A stretch of 64,000 bases of DNA from positions 113,745 to 177,744 of the forward strand of contig JBGUIX010000001.1 in assembly GCA_045113315.1 (NCBI GenBank). Direction: 5' to 3'. Under the pieces are notes generated by a model, which did not search any database, was not told where the DNA came from, and was given only the letters and a program-made list of their open reading frames with translations. Shown here in pieces: positions 33,848 to 42,571 of this stretch; within the stretch, counting starts at the first letter, position 1; every line of letters starts with the position of its first letter. The translations under genes were made by a program, and so were the position numbers. Source of the DNA: RUG13091 sp045113315 (GTDB lineage Bacteria > Bacillota_I > Bacilli_A > RFN20 > CAG-826).

Positions 33848-35158
33848 TCACGATTTTCTGGTGCGAACTACGAGATTAATTGGAGTCCCTTCAAAGTTAA
33901 ATGTTTCCCTTAATCTATTCTCTAAATATCGAAGATATGAGAAATGCATCCATTCCGAATTATTTACAAATAACACAATGGTTGGAGGAGCGGTTGAAAC
34001 CTGTGAACAATAAAGGATTTTGATTCTTCCTCCATTAAAATTAGAACTTTGATTCATCATCTGTGCATCTTGCATCACATCGTTTAATAAACTTGTTTTA
34101 ATACGTGTGTGATAGGCATTATGAACCATTTCTAATTTCTCAAAGATGGTTTCTATTCTTGCTTTCTTTAAAGCGGAGACAAAGCATATAGGAGCATAAT
34201 CTAAGAATTTATATTCTTGCCTGATCCATTTGCTCATCTCAGAAATAGTGTTTGTAGATTTATCCACTAAATCATATTTGTTAACAACAATAATAATGGC
34301 TTTGTGTAAGTCAGTAGCATAGCTAATAACATGTTTATCTTGTTCGGTGATACCTTCTTTACCATCTAAAACGAGAAGAACAATCTCGCTTCTTTCAATA
34401 GCTTTTAAGGCTCTAATTGCCGAATATTTATCAATTGATTCAAAAATCTTTCCTCTCTTTTTTAAACCTGCAGTATCAATAACAACATATTGTTTATCGC
34501 CTTTAGTGAAAGGAGTATCAATAGAATCACGAGTGGTTCCAGAAATATTACTAACAATTACTCTTTCTTCATTTAATAAAGCATTAACTAAAGAAGATTT
34601 ACCGACATTTGGTCTACCCACCATACAAAAAGTAATTTTCTCATCATCAACAGTCTCATCATCTTTTGGTAAATGTTTAACTATTTCATTTAATAAATCG
34701 CCAATTCCAATACCGTGAGCACCGGATACAATAAATGGTTTTCCAAGTCCTAAACCATAGAATTCTTGAGCGTCAGACATATGGCTGCCTTCATCAATTT
34801 TATTAACTGCTAAAAGGATTGGTTTTTTAACCTTATATAGCATCTTAGCAACCATGCGATCATCAGAGGTAATCCCGACTTTTCCGTCAGTAACAAAAAC
34901 GATAACATCAGCCTCTTCAATGGCGATTTCGGCTTGTACACGAATCTGCTCTTGGAACGGTCTATTAGCTAATTCAATTCCACCAGTATCAATGATAGAA
35001 AAAGTATTACCTAGCCATTCGCATTTACCATATAAACGGTCTCTTGTAATACCGGCTTCATCATCCACAATCGCATGTCTTTCTCCAAGCATACGATTAA
35101 AAATCGTTGATTTACCAACGTTAGGAGAACCAATAATAGCGACAATGCCTCTAGGCAC
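33848..35158 (-). CDS. der: Ribosome-assembly GTPase Der (EngA)
   Basis: A 436-residue protein with two GTPase domains and a C-terminal KH-like domain. P-loops are GSPNVGKST (about residues 9-17) and GRPNVGKSS (about 182-190). It is essential for 50S assembly. I place the start at GTG 35158, with AGGAG seven bases upstream. This gives exactly the family's normal length, whereas the longer frame to 35194 adds a basic run encoded inside cmk. It overlaps cmk by eight bases. Confidence 0.94.
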   Translation of the reverse strand: MPRGIVAIIGSPNVGKSTIFNRMLGERHAIVDDEAGITRDRLYGKCEWLGNTFSIIDTGGIELANRPFQEQIRVQAEIAIEEADVIVFVTDGKVGITSDDRMVAKMLYKVKKPILLAVNKIDEGSHMSDAQEFYGLGLGKPFIVSGAHGIGIGDLLNEIVKHLPKDDETVDDEKITFCMVGRPNVGKSSLVNALLNEERVIVSNISGTTRDSIDTPFTKGDKQYVVIDTAGLKKRGKIFESIDKYSAIRALKAIERSEIVLLVLDGKEGITEQDKHVISYATDLHKAIIIVVNKYDLVDKSTNTISEMSKWIRQEYKFLDYAPICFVSALKKARIETIFEKLEMVHNAYHTRIKTSLLNDVMQDAQMMNQSSNFNGGRIKILYCSQVSTAPPTIVLFVNNSEWMHFSYLRYLENRLRETFNFEGTPINLVVRTRKS

Positions 35159-35834
35159 TTTCTTTCTCCTCTTTTTCTTTAATTTTGCGATCAATTATTT
35201 CAATAACGGCCGCCACTACTTCGTCAACATTTAAGAAAGAAGTATCTAAAAGAATTGAATCTGGAGCGGCTTTTAAAGGAGCAAAGTCTCTATGGGAATC
35301 GATATAATCTCTTTTCCTCACATCTTCTTCAATTTCTTCTAATGTACAAGGGATACCTTTAGAAATATTTTCATCATATCTTCTAATCGCACGTGTCTCT
35401 ACACTGGCGATTTGGAATATTTTCACGTCCGCATCAGGTAATACGTATGTACCAATATCACGTCCGTCCATGATAACAGAATGTTTTCCCGCCATTTTTC
35501 TTTGCTGTTCGACTAAGAAAAGACGAATGTCTTTATAAGAAGCAATATAGGAAACATTACCACTAACACGAGGTTCTCTAATTTCTCTAGTAATATCATG
35601 ATCATTACATAAAACAGTTCCACCAGGTCTAAGTTTAATCGAGACTTCTGGAATTAATGCCACACATTGTTTTTCATTTTGGCAATCGACTCCTTTTTCA
35701 AGGCAGTACCAAGTAAAAGCTCTATACATAGCACCTGTATCTATGTACGTATAGCCCTTAATTTCGGCAACTTTTTTAGCAACTGTGGATTTGCCAGCAG
35801 CGGCTGGACCATCAATAGCGACTGTAACTTTCAT
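35151..35834 (-). CDS. cmk: Cytidylate kinase
   Basis: A 227-residue nucleoside monophosphate kinase phosphorylating CMP and dCMP. The P-loop is AIDGPAAAGKST (about residues 5-16), DTGAMYRAFTW follows (about 33-43), and MDGRDIGTYVLPDA (near 122-135) is the CMP-binding signature. ATG 35834 is chosen because AGGAGG lies six bases upstream. The order cmk-der-hup is like Bacillus, with the intervening rpsA-like and gpsA genes missing here. Confidence 0.95.
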   Translation of the reverse strand: MKVTVAIDGPAAAGKSTVAKKVAEIKGYTYIDTGAMYRAFTWYCLEKGVDCQNEKQCVALIPEVSIKLRPGGTVLCNDHDITREIREPRVSGNVSYIASYKDIRLFLVEQQRKMAGKHSVIMDGRDIGTYVLPDADVKIFQIASVETRAIRRYDENISKGIPCTLEEIEEDVRKRDYIDSHRDFAPLKAAPDSILLDTSFLNVDEVVAAVIEIIDRKIKEKEEKESA

Positions 35835-35844
35835 AAATGACCTC

Positions 35845-36138
35845 CTAGAAAACGAGCACCGCAAAAACAACGATACCTGCAATTAAAAGTAATATTCCTA
35901 AACTAATTAAAGATATAAATAATATCTTTCTTTTCTTTTGTCTTCTTAAAAATTCTTCGTCAACATCTTCATTAATCGCATCCATTACTTGATCAATTGG
36001 AAGAGTAGATGTCGCATCTTTTTCTTCTAAAATAGTTTCTTCTGGAGAAGATGATTTGGGGATTTCAAAATCTGGAGCCTCTTCTTTAATAAGAGAATTC
36101 CTGTAGTCTTTGAATTTTTGGACTCTTGAAACACCCAT
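35845..36138 (-). CDS. Small membrane protein of unknown function
   Basis: A 97-residue protein with a charged N-terminal region (acidic, about residues 18-65), a basic RRQKKRK stretch (about 66-72) and one C-terminal transmembrane helix (about 73-96), a tail-anchored layout. No family is recognised. It sits ten bases before cmk on the same strand. The basic stretch before the helix predicts that the N-terminal part is cytosolic. Confidence 0.6.
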   Translation of the reverse strand: MGVSRVQKFKDYRNSLIKEEAPDFEIPKSSSPEETILEEKDATSTLPIDQVMDAINEDVDEEFLRRQKKRKILFISLISLGILLLIAGIVVFAVLVF

Positions 36139-36220
36139 AGACCTATCGTTATTTATTTTATAAAAATAAGACTATATTTTGTAGTAAAAATTCATTTATT
36201 TTGAAATATCATTTGTCTTA

Positions 36221-36249
36221 TTGAAACACCAATTCCTTTAATATATAAT
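36221..36249 (+). promoter_or_regulatory. Strong promoter of the ferredoxin gene
   Basis: TTGAAA (36221-36226) and TATAAT (36244-36249) with a 17-base spacer, followed by AAGGAGG at 36265-36271. One of the clearest sigma-A-type promoters in the window. Confidence 0.85.
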
Positions 36250-36279
36250 TTTCTTACAAAACCTAAGGAGGAATTTACG

Positions 36280-36459
36280 ATGGCAAAAAAGAAAGTTAGA
36301 ATCGACCAAAGTTTGTGTATCGGATGTGGTTGCTGCGTTGGCACATACCCAGATGATTTCCAAATCGGTGATAGCGGCTTAGCAGAACCTATCGCTGAAC
36401 TTGGTGAAGAAGACGCCGTCAGTGTCTGCCCTGTTGGTGCAATCTCCGTCGAGGAGTAA
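36280..36459 (+). CDS. Small single-cluster ferredoxin
   Basis: A 59-residue protein. The N-terminal cluster motif is CIGCGCCVGTYPDDF (first Cys near residue 13) and the C-terminal partner is CPVGAI (about residues 50-55), giving a CxxCxxC...CP 4Fe-4S site with an extra adjacent Cys (GCC). The protein is acidic between the motifs. It has an excellent promoter, an ideal AAGGAGG site and its own terminator, so it is a separately and probably strongly expressed electron carrier. The redox partner is not in the window. Confidence 0.92.
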   Translation: MAKKKVRIDQSLCIGCGCCVGTYPDDFQIGDSGLAEPIAELGEEDAVSVCPVGAISVEE

Positions 36460-36465
36460 TGATAT

Positions 36466-36497
36466 AAAAAACTAGGCATCAGAACCTAGTTTTTTTA
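36466..36497 (+). terminator. Terminator of the ferredoxin gene
   Basis: ACTAGG pairs with CCTAGT, extended by A-T pairs, loop of eight, then a T run. It begins seven bases after the stop. Confidence 0.88.
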
Positions 36498-36512
36498 TGC
36501 GATTTTTATGAA

Positions 36513-36539
36513 AATATCGCTGTTTTGCGGTATTTTTTT
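36513..36539. terminator. Hairpin between ferredoxin and parB
   Basis: ATATCGC pairs with GCGGTAT on the plus strand (one G-T pair) followed by seven T. On the minus strand the same pairing has a C-A mismatch, so it works best as a second ferredoxin terminator and only weakly for parB. Confidence 0.55.
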
Positions 36540-36540
36540 G

Positions 36541-37368
36541 TTACTTATGGGATATTTTTCTAAGGAATTCTTGTTTATCTTTTTGGTTTTCAAAGGAGAG
36601 GGTAACTTGCTTAGTTGAACTACTCACTTTGCATTTATATTTAGCAGAAACTTTATCCTCGTATTTGTTCTTATTGATATGATGTTTTAAATTAAAAACA
36701 ATCTTCTCAACTTCATGAACAGATAAATCATCTTTATATATGGCCTCAACAACATCGTGTTTTTCTTTGTCATTTAAAGTCGATATTGCTCTAACATGAC
36801 CAAATGAGAGTTTCCCATCCGCCATATCGCTTAAAATATCCTTTGGCATTTTAATTAATCTCACAATGTTTGTGACTTGTGATCTAGATAGATTTATAGC
36901 GGAGGCAATTTCTTTCTGGGTGTAGTGATAATCTTCTTTAATATAATTAAAGACAACCGCCATCTCGATAATATTAGCATCTTTATCTTCTAATAACTTA
37001 TTCGTTAAAAAGAAAAGCATGTCTTCATCATTAATATCTAGTATGAAAGCATTAATATTCTCTAAACCTATTCTTTTGGCGGCTATGTATAAGCTACGTG
37101 GATAAATAACTTCAAATTCATTTTCATTCTTTTTTACAAACAAAGAAGATAATCTTCTTCGTTCATTTAAAATCAAAATACTTTTACTAATGGAAGATTC
37201 ACTTACTCTCACATTTTCTAAGATATGATTATCTTTAAGTCTATCTAAAGGTATGACATTAGACGCATTTAAAGAATATTCTTTACTTAAATCACTGATA
37301 ATATCAGTGTTCGAGAATCTTTTTAATAAAGTAGATAAAGAAGATTTTAAGATTTTATCTTTCTTCAT
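36541..37368 (-). CDS. parB: ParB-like chromosome partitioning protein with degenerate N-domain
   Basis: A 275-residue ParB/Spo0J homologue. The central HTH is clear (YTQKEIASAINLSRSQVTNI, about residues 151-170, then LSFGHVRAI), and the C-terminal dimerisation region resembles Spo0J. The N-terminal CTP-binding half is not canonical: the GERRxR box is replaced by YPRSLYI (about 89-95), and neither the GxxQP nor the ENxQR motif is seen. ParB normally loads as a CTP-dependent clamp at parS. This one may bind DNA without that cycle. It overlaps parA by 14 bases. Confidence 0.82.
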   Translation of the reverse strand: MKKDKILKSSLSTLLKRFSNTDIISDLSKEYSLNASNVIPLDRLKDNHILENVRVSESSISKSILILNERRRLSSLFVKKNENEFEVIYPRSLYIAAKRIGLENINAFILDINDEDMLFFLTNKLLEDKDANIIEMAVVFNYIKEDYHYTQKEIASAINLSRSQVTNIVRLIKMPKDILSDMADGKLSFGHVRAISTLNDKEKHDVVEAIYKDDLSVHEVEKIVFNLKHHINKNKYEDKVSAKYKCKVSSSTKQVTLSFENQKDKQEFLRKISHK

Positions 37369-38125
37369 GATCCATAACTTCCTTAGCTAAGGAAAAATAA
37401 GCTAAAGATCCACTACTGGATGGTCTATAAATGGTAACAGGCAATCCTTTAGCGTTACTTTCTGGTACAGATACGTTTCTTGGAATCTGTGTTAGGAAAG
37501 TATTTTCTTTAAACAAACCTCTTACTTGGGTACTAATCTCAGTGCCAATTCTAGTTTTAGAGTCATACATGGTTAGTAAGAAACCTTCTATACCTAATTC
37601 AGGATTATAAGTAGATTGAATTCTACTAACCGAAGAAAGAATTTGAGCCACTGCTTCCATTGCAAAATATTCGCATTGGACTGGAATTAATACAGAATTT
37701 GCTGCAGTTAAGGCATTAACTGTTAAAAAACCAAGGCTTGGAGGACAATCAATAATAATATAGTCATATTCTTTTTTTAATGAGGAAATCGCGTTTTTTA
37801 GTAAAAGGAATGGTTGCTCAATCTTTCCCGCAATATTTACATCGATAGAGGCTAAAGATAGTTTAGAAGGCAAAACATCCAAAGTCTTAATCATGCTTTT
37901 TCTCACAACATCGTTGATGTTACTTTCTGACAATAAGACATCCGCAATACATCTATTAATTAAAGTAATGTCTATACCTAATCCACGAGAAGAATTGCCT
38001 TGTGGATCCATGTCGATAAGTAAAACTCGACGATTAAAATGAGCTAAAGCAGCAGATAAGTTTATAGCGGTTGTTGTTTTGCCAACCCCGCCCTTTTGGT
38101 TTGCAATCGCAATAATTCTTGCCAT
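37355..38125 (-). CDS. parA: ParA/Soj chromosome-partitioning ATPase
   Basis: A 256-residue deviant Walker-A ATPase (ANQKGGVGKTTT, about residues 7-18), with Walker A' LLIDMDPQGN (about 36-45) and IIIDCPPS (about 120-127). It forms dynamic gradients on the nucleoid and moves ParB-bound origins, and in Bacillus Soj also controls DnaA. ATG 38125 is chosen, with GAGGAAA five bases upstream. The reading frame extends seven codons further but through a parS-like sequence. The promoter overlaps that sequence. Confidence 0.94.
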   Translation of the reverse strand: MARIIAIANQKGGVGKTTTAINLSAALAHFNRRVLLIDMDPQGNSSRGLGIDITLINRCIADVLLSESNINDVVRKSMIKTLDVLPSKLSLASIDVNIAGKIEQPFLLLKNAISSLKKEYDYIIIDCPPSLGFLTVNALTAANSVLIPVQCEYFAMEAVAQILSSVSRIQSTYNPELGIEGFLLTMYDSKTRIGTEISTQVRGLFKENTFLTQIPRNVSVPESNAKGLPVTIYRPSSSGSLAYFSLAKEVMDHEER

Positions 38126-38129
38126 AAAA

Positions 38130-38150
38130 ATTTCCTCGTGAAACATTATA
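38130..38150 (-). promoter_or_regulatory. parS-like half-site overlapping the parA promoter and ribosome site
   Basis: Minus strand TGTTTCACGAGGAAAT matches the consensus parS TGTTTCACGTGAAACA at 12 of 16 positions, with the first nine bases identical. Immediately upstream is an extended -10, TGCTATAAT (TATAAT at 38150-38145). The 3' half contains the parA Shine-Dalgarno GAGGAAA. Binding of ParB here would cover the transcription and translation start. Confidence 0.55.
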
Positions 38151-38152
38151 GC

Positions 38153-38188
38153 ATAAAAAATAAAGAGACACTATAGTGGTTGTCTCTT
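38153..38188 (-). terminator. Terminator after rsmG
   Basis: Minus strand: AAGAGACA pairs perfectly with TGTCTCTT around a ten-base loop, then TATTTTTTA. The stem and loop include the last codons and the stop of rsmG. It separates mnmG-rsmG from parA-parB. Confidence 0.83.
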
Positions 38189-38872
38189 AATTTCGTTAAA
38201 TTCTCTTGGATATTTTTTGTTAGTTTCTTTTACTTTTCTTATATAAATAAGAACTCTTTTTTCTCCAGATTCCGGAAGTTCAAATTCATAGATTGAATCA
38301 ATTTTAAGATTTAACTTCTTAAATGCATTTATAGAATCATTGATTTCCTTCTCGTAATCAGCACCTTTCATTGCTATCAAAGTCCCATTAACTTTTAATA
38401 AAGGGCTGATTATTTCTAATAAAACATCTAATGACGCTACGGCTCTAGCAACTGCATAATCATACTTCTCGCGATGTTCTTTAGCATAATGCTCGCTACG
38501 ATCGCATATAGTATTAACATTAAGATTATTGTTTTTTGCAAAATTAGCTAAATAATCAATTTTCTTATTTGTGGAATCTAATAAAGAAACATTAGCACTA
38601 GGGGCTAAAATTCTTAAAACCATACCTGGATATCCAGCGCCTGTGCCAATATCAATAATTGATTTATCAGTCAAATCTAATTCTCTTAGAGCCATCGCAG
38701 AATCAAAAATCATCTTTTCCACAAAAACATCTCTATCAGTAATTGCTGTAAGATTAAATTTTTCGTTCGTAGAAAGAGTCTCTTCCATAAAAGAAGATAA
38801 AAGATTTAACTGTTCATCATTAACAGCAATGTTATATCTTCCTAATCTTTCATTTAACTCATTAATTTTCAT
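38171..38872 (-). CDS. rsmG: 16S rRNA (guanine527-N7)-methyltransferase
   Basis: A 233-residue SAM-dependent methyltransferase (GidB). The SAM-binding motif is IIDIGTGAGYPGMVL (about residues 71-85), with LLDSTNKKIDYL following and VARAVASLDVLLEI (near 137-150). Length is normal. It starts one base after the mnmG stop with AGAGAAG upstream. The order mnmG-rsmG-parA-parB is the conserved origin-region order of many Firmicutes. Confidence 0.95.
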   Translation of the reverse strand: MKINELNERLGRYNIAVNDEQLNLLSSFMEETLSTNEKFNLTAITDRDVFVEKMIFDSAMALRELDLTDKSIIDIGTGAGYPGMVLRILAPSANVSLLDSTNKKIDYLANFAKNNNLNVNTICDRSEHYAKEHREKYDYAVARAVASLDVLLEIISPLLKVNGTLIAMKGADYEKEINDSINAFKKLNLKIDSIYEFELPESGEKRVLIYIRKVKETNKKYPREFNEIKRQPL

Positions 38873-38873
38873 A

Positions 38874-40739
38874 TTAACTTCTCTTTTTGATGTTCAAAAT
38901 TAAAATAGATATATCAGCAGGATTAACGCCTGATATTCTGGAAGCTTGTCCGATAGTCAGAGGCTGAATTTTGTTTAACTTACTTCTTGCCTCTAATGCT
39001 AAACCATCCATATTAAGATAATCTAATCCTTCAGGGATCTTCATCATATCGAGTTTAGCCATGCCTTCAGCTTCTTTAATTTGTTTAACAATGTAGCCTT
39101 CATATTTGGCGATAATTTCCACTTCTTCAATTGCTGAATCATCTAGGTAAATTCCTTCTAATTCAGGTATAAACTTTGCAATTTCAGTGTATTTTACGTT
39201 AGGACGCTTTAATAATTCAAAAGCCTGAATGCCACCTTTTAGTTCTAAATAACCGAGGGAAGTAATATAATCTTCAACTTCTTTTTTCTTTCCTAAATAA
39301 TTGTTCTTAAGAATATCAATAACACGAGATATGTTGTTTTTCTTTTCTAAAAAATGTTGGTATCTATCTTCTTTAATCAAACCTACATCATGTCCAATAT
39401 CAGTTAATCTTAAATCAGCGTTATCATGACGCAATAATAATCTAAATTCCGCTCTTGAAGACATTAAACGATATGGTTCAAGAGTGCCTTTTGTCACTAA
39501 ATCGTCAATCATAACACCTATATAAGATTGATCTCTTCTTAAAATAAGAGGATCTTTATTTTCAATCTTTAAACAAGCATTAATACCAGCCATTAAACCA
39601 AGCCCAGCGGCTTCTTCATAACCAGAAGTTCCGCAAATTTGACCCGCCACATATAATCCTGGCCATTTTTTAATCTCTAATGTCGCTCCATATTCTTCTG
39701 GAACCACTAAATCATATTCAATAGCGTACGCATATTTTAAGAAAACAGCGTTTTCAAATCCTGGTAAAGATCTCACCATTTCTTCTTGGACATCTCTTGG
39801 CATCGATGTTGAAAAACCTTGGATATAAATAGAATCCGTATATCTAGATTCAGGTTCTAAAAATAATTGATGCCTTTCTTTATCGGCAAAATTGACGATT
39901 TTAGACTCAATTGATGGACAATATCTTGGCCCAACACCAGTAATTAAACCAGAATACATCGCTGAATCTTTTAAATGTTCTTTAATAATCTCATGTGTTT
40001 TGGGTTGCGTATAAATTAAATAACAAGGGATTTGTTCTTCTACAGGAATAAAATCTTTAGTTTCATAAGAAAAAGCTAATTTACCTTTAGTACCAGGTTG
40101 AATACTTCCCTTACTAAAATCTATAGAATCTCTTTTAATTCTTGGAGGAGTTCCTGTTTTAAATCTTGTGGTAACAATACCCATTTTTCTTAAATATGGA
40201 GATAATCCTATCGATGGTTTTTCTCCATCAGGGCCTTCATTTAAAACTTCATTACCCCTAAAGATTTTACTCTCCATATATGTTCCTGTTGTTAAAATTA
40301 CTGCTTTAGCAGTATATTCTTTACCACCAGTAGTTTTAACACCAAAAACATGTGTATCGTCATGAATTAGTTCATTAACAATATCTTCTTTAACAGTTAA
40401 GTTTTCTGTATTTAACGCTAACTTTTGTAAATAATCAGGATATTCTAATTTATCTTGTTGGGCTCTTAAACATTGAACACCAGGCCCTTTACCGGTATTA
40501 AGCATTTTCATCTGTAAATAATGATGATCAGCCGCTTTACCCATCATGCCACCTAAGGCATCAATTTCTCTAACAACAATGCCTTTAGCGGAACCACCAA
40601 TAGATGGATTACAAGGCATATTACCCATTTTCTTAATATTGATTGTTACTAAAAGCGTCTTATGCCCCATATGAGCACAAGCAAAAGCGGCTTCTAAGCC
40701 AGCATGTCCACCTCCTACAACAATCACATCAAAGTCCAT
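38874..40739 (-). CDS. mnmG: tRNA uridine-34 carboxymethylaminomethyl enzyme, FAD subunit
   Basis: A 621-residue FAD enzyme (GidA) that works with MnmE to modify the wobble uridine of tRNAs for Lys, Glu, Gln, Leu and Arg. The FAD loop is GGGHAGLEAAFACAHMG (about residues 8-24), PCNPSIGGSAKG follows (about 43-54), and the C-terminal helical domain ends with the RISGVNPADIS stretch. MnmE is not encoded nearby, although in many genomes it is directly upstream. Instead sufB lies upstream with a single-base gap. Confidence 0.96.
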   Translation of the reverse strand: MDFDVIVVGGGHAGLEAAFACAHMGHKTLLVTINIKKMGNMPCNPSIGGSAKGIVVREIDALGGMMGKAADHHYLQMKMLNTGKGPGVQCLRAQQDKLEYPDYLQKLALNTENLTVKEDIVNELIHDDTHVFGVKTTGGKEYTAKAVILTTGTYMESKIFRGNEVLNEGPDGEKPSIGLSPYLRKMGIVTTRFKTGTPPRIKRDSIDFSKGSIQPGTKGKLAFSYETKDFIPVEEQIPCYLIYTQPKTHEIIKEHLKDSAMYSGLITGVGPRYCPSIESKIVNFADKERHQLFLEPESRYTDSIYIQGFSTSMPRDVQEEMVRSLPGFENAVFLKYAYAIEYDLVVPEEYGATLEIKKWPGLYVAGQICGTSGYEEAAGLGLMAGINACLKIENKDPLILRRDQSYIGVMIDDLVTKGTLEPYRLMSSRAEFRLLLRHDNADLRLTDIGHDVGLIKEDRYQHFLEKKNNISRVIDILKNNYLGKKKEVEDYITSLGYLELKGGIQAFELLKRPNVKYTEIAKFIPELEGIYLDDSAIEEVEIIAKYEGYIVKQIKEAEGMAKLDMMKIPEGLDYLNMDGLALEARSKLNKIQPLTIGQASRISGVNPADISILILNIKKRS

Positions 40740-40740
40740 A

Positions 40741-42141
40741 TTAACCGACGCTACCTTCCATATCCATTTTGATTAATTGGTTAAGCTCAACCGCATATTC
40801 CATAGGAAGTTCTCTAGAGAATGGTTCAATAAATCCCATGATAATCATTTGAGTAGCTTCTTTTTCGCTAATACCACGGCTCATTAAATAGAAAAGTTGT
40901 TCTTCACTAATCTTAGAAACTGTGGCTTCATGTTCAATATATGAAGAATCATTTTTAACTTCATTAGTCGGAATAGTATCACTACGTGATTTATCATCTA
41001 ATATTAAAGTGTCACACTCCACATGACTACGACAATTAGTGGCGTTAACTTCATGTCTAACCGTACCACGATAATTAGCTACACCACCATTTTTGACAAT
41101 TGATTTTGAAATAATTGTGGATGTGGTATCAGAAGCTTCATGAATCATACGAGCACCTGCATCTTGATATTGATTCTTGCCCGCTACAGCGATAGAGATA
41201 CATGTACCTTTTGCGCCACGACCTTTTAAGATACAGGCCGGATATTTCATATTTGTTTGGCTACCAATATTACCATCGATCCATTCCATGGAAGCATCTT
41301 CATAACAAACTGCTCTTTTGGTAACTAGATTAACAATATTAGTTGACCAGTTTTGAACTGTTGAATAACGGCATTTTCCGCCTTTTAGAACGATGATTTC
41401 CACGACTGCGGCGTGTAAGCTTTCCTTGCTATATGTCGGCGCTGTACAGCCTTCTACGTAATGAACATCAGCACCTTCATCAACAATGATTAAAGTTCTT
41501 TCAAATTGACCTGATTTTTCGTTGTTAATTCTAAAATAACTCTGCAAAGGCTTATCCAAATGCACGTTTTTCGGCACATAAATGAAAGATCCACCAGACC
41601 AAACTGCACCATTTAAAGCGGAGAATTTATTATCTGCAATTGGCACAACTGTACCGAAATATTTCTTAAATAAATCGGGATATAATTTCAATGCCATATC
41701 AGTGGATAGGAAAATAACTCCTTTATCAGAAATTTCTTTTAACATATTGTGATAAACAACTTCTGATTCGTATTGAGTGGAAACACCAGATAAATATTTT
41801 TGTTCTGCTTCTGGTATACCTAATCTATCGAATGTATTTTTAATTGTTTCTGGAACTTCATCCCAATTTTGGACTTCCTTTTTACTTGGTCTAGTAAAAT
41901 AGGTATAGGAATCAAAATCCAAATAAGATAAATCCGGACCAAATTTTGGTAAAGGCATAGCTTTAAATGCTTTTAAAGCCTTTAATCTAAACTCGAGCAT
42001 CCATTCAGGCTCGTTTTTTAAACGAGATATTTCTCTGACAACATCTTCGTTAATACCAACATCCGTTTTTAAAATAGAGACGTCTTCGTCTTTAAAACCA
42101 TATTTATAATCTTCTTGGAACTTAATATCTTTATCAGTCAT
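40741..42141 (-). CDS. sufB: SUF scaffold protein SufB
   Basis: A 466-residue beta-helix scaffold on which Fe-S clusters are assembled with SufC and SufD. Family hallmarks are VWSGGSFIYVPKNVHLD (about residues 179-195), the YVEGCTAP stretch and IGSQTNMKYPACILKGRGAKG, with the C-terminal SRGISEKEATQMIIMGFIEPF. It closes the sufCDSUB set, is two bases from sufU and one base from mnmG. Confidence 0.95.
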   Translation of the reverse strand: MTDKDIKFQEDYKYGFKDEDVSILKTDVGINEDVVREISRLKNEPEWMLEFRLKALKAFKAMPLPKFGPDLSYLDFDSYTYFTRPSKKEVQNWDEVPETIKNTFDRLGIPEAEQKYLSGVSTQYESEVVYHNMLKEISDKGVIFLSTDMALKLYPDLFKKYFGTVVPIADNKFSALNGAVWSGGSFIYVPKNVHLDKPLQSYFRINNEKSGQFERTLIIVDEGADVHYVEGCTAPTYSKESLHAAVVEIIVLKGGKCRYSTVQNWSTNIVNLVTKRAVCYEDASMEWIDGNIGSQTNMKYPACILKGRGAKGTCISIAVAGKNQYQDAGARMIHEASDTTSTIISKSIVKNGGVANYRGTVRHEVNATNCRSHVECDTLILDDKSRSDTIPTNEVKNDSSYIEHEATVSKISEEQLFYLMSRGISEKEATQMIIMGFIEPFSRELPMEYAVELNQLIKMDMEGSVG

Positions 42142-42142
42142 A

Positions 42143-42571
42143 TTATTTTCCTTTCAAGATTTGATCAGCGGCATTCCAACCAATCATCGCACATCTAATA
42201 CGAGCGGCTTGCTTGGACGTATTAATAAAAACAATAGCTTCGTCTAACACTTCTTCATCAAAGGGTTCTTCATGAATCATATTGTCATATTGTTTAATGA
42301 TGTTTTTTGCTTCTTCAAAATCTTTGTTAATTAATAGATCACACATAATATCAGTGGACGCTGTTGAGATAGTACAAGCCACACCATCAAAGCAAGCATC
42401 AACAACTTTGTTATTGTCTAGTTTTAAAAATATATCTAAATCATCAATGCAGTTATCAGAATGCATATGAACTTTGATAAATCCATCACCATTAGGTTGA
42501 TGTTTATGAATTGGATTAGAGTAATGGTCCATAATTATGGAACGCATCATATCATTAGTTAAAGTAGGCAT
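42143..42571 (-). CDS. sufU: SufU zinc-dependent sulfur acceptor
   Basis: A 142-residue NifU-N-like protein of Firmicutes SUF systems that accepts persulfide from SufS. The three expected cysteines are in SDNCIDDLD (near residue 41), GVACTISTASTDIM (near 66) and RCAMIGW (near 128). The first motif reads NCIDD instead of the common NPTCGD, so one metal ligand is displaced by sequence but Asp remains. It overlaps the sufS end by 17 bases. Confidence 0.9.
   Translation of the reverse strand: MPTLTNDMMRSIIMDHYSNPIHKHQPNGDGFIKVHMHSDNCIDDLDIFLKLDNNKVVDACFDGVACTISTASTDIMCDLLINKDFEEAKNIIKQYDNMIHEEPFDEEVLDEAIVFINTSKQAARIRCAMIGWNAADQILKGK

Noticed and set aside
36192..36479. A 95-codon minus-strand frame
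   Set aside because: It is antisense to the ferredoxin gene, which has clear motifs, promoter and ribosome site.
36541..40739. Replication origin near mnmG-rsmG-parA-parB
   Set aside because: The gene order is origin-associated in many genomes, but no dnaA, dnaN, rpmH or cluster of DnaA boxes was found, so no origin is claimed.
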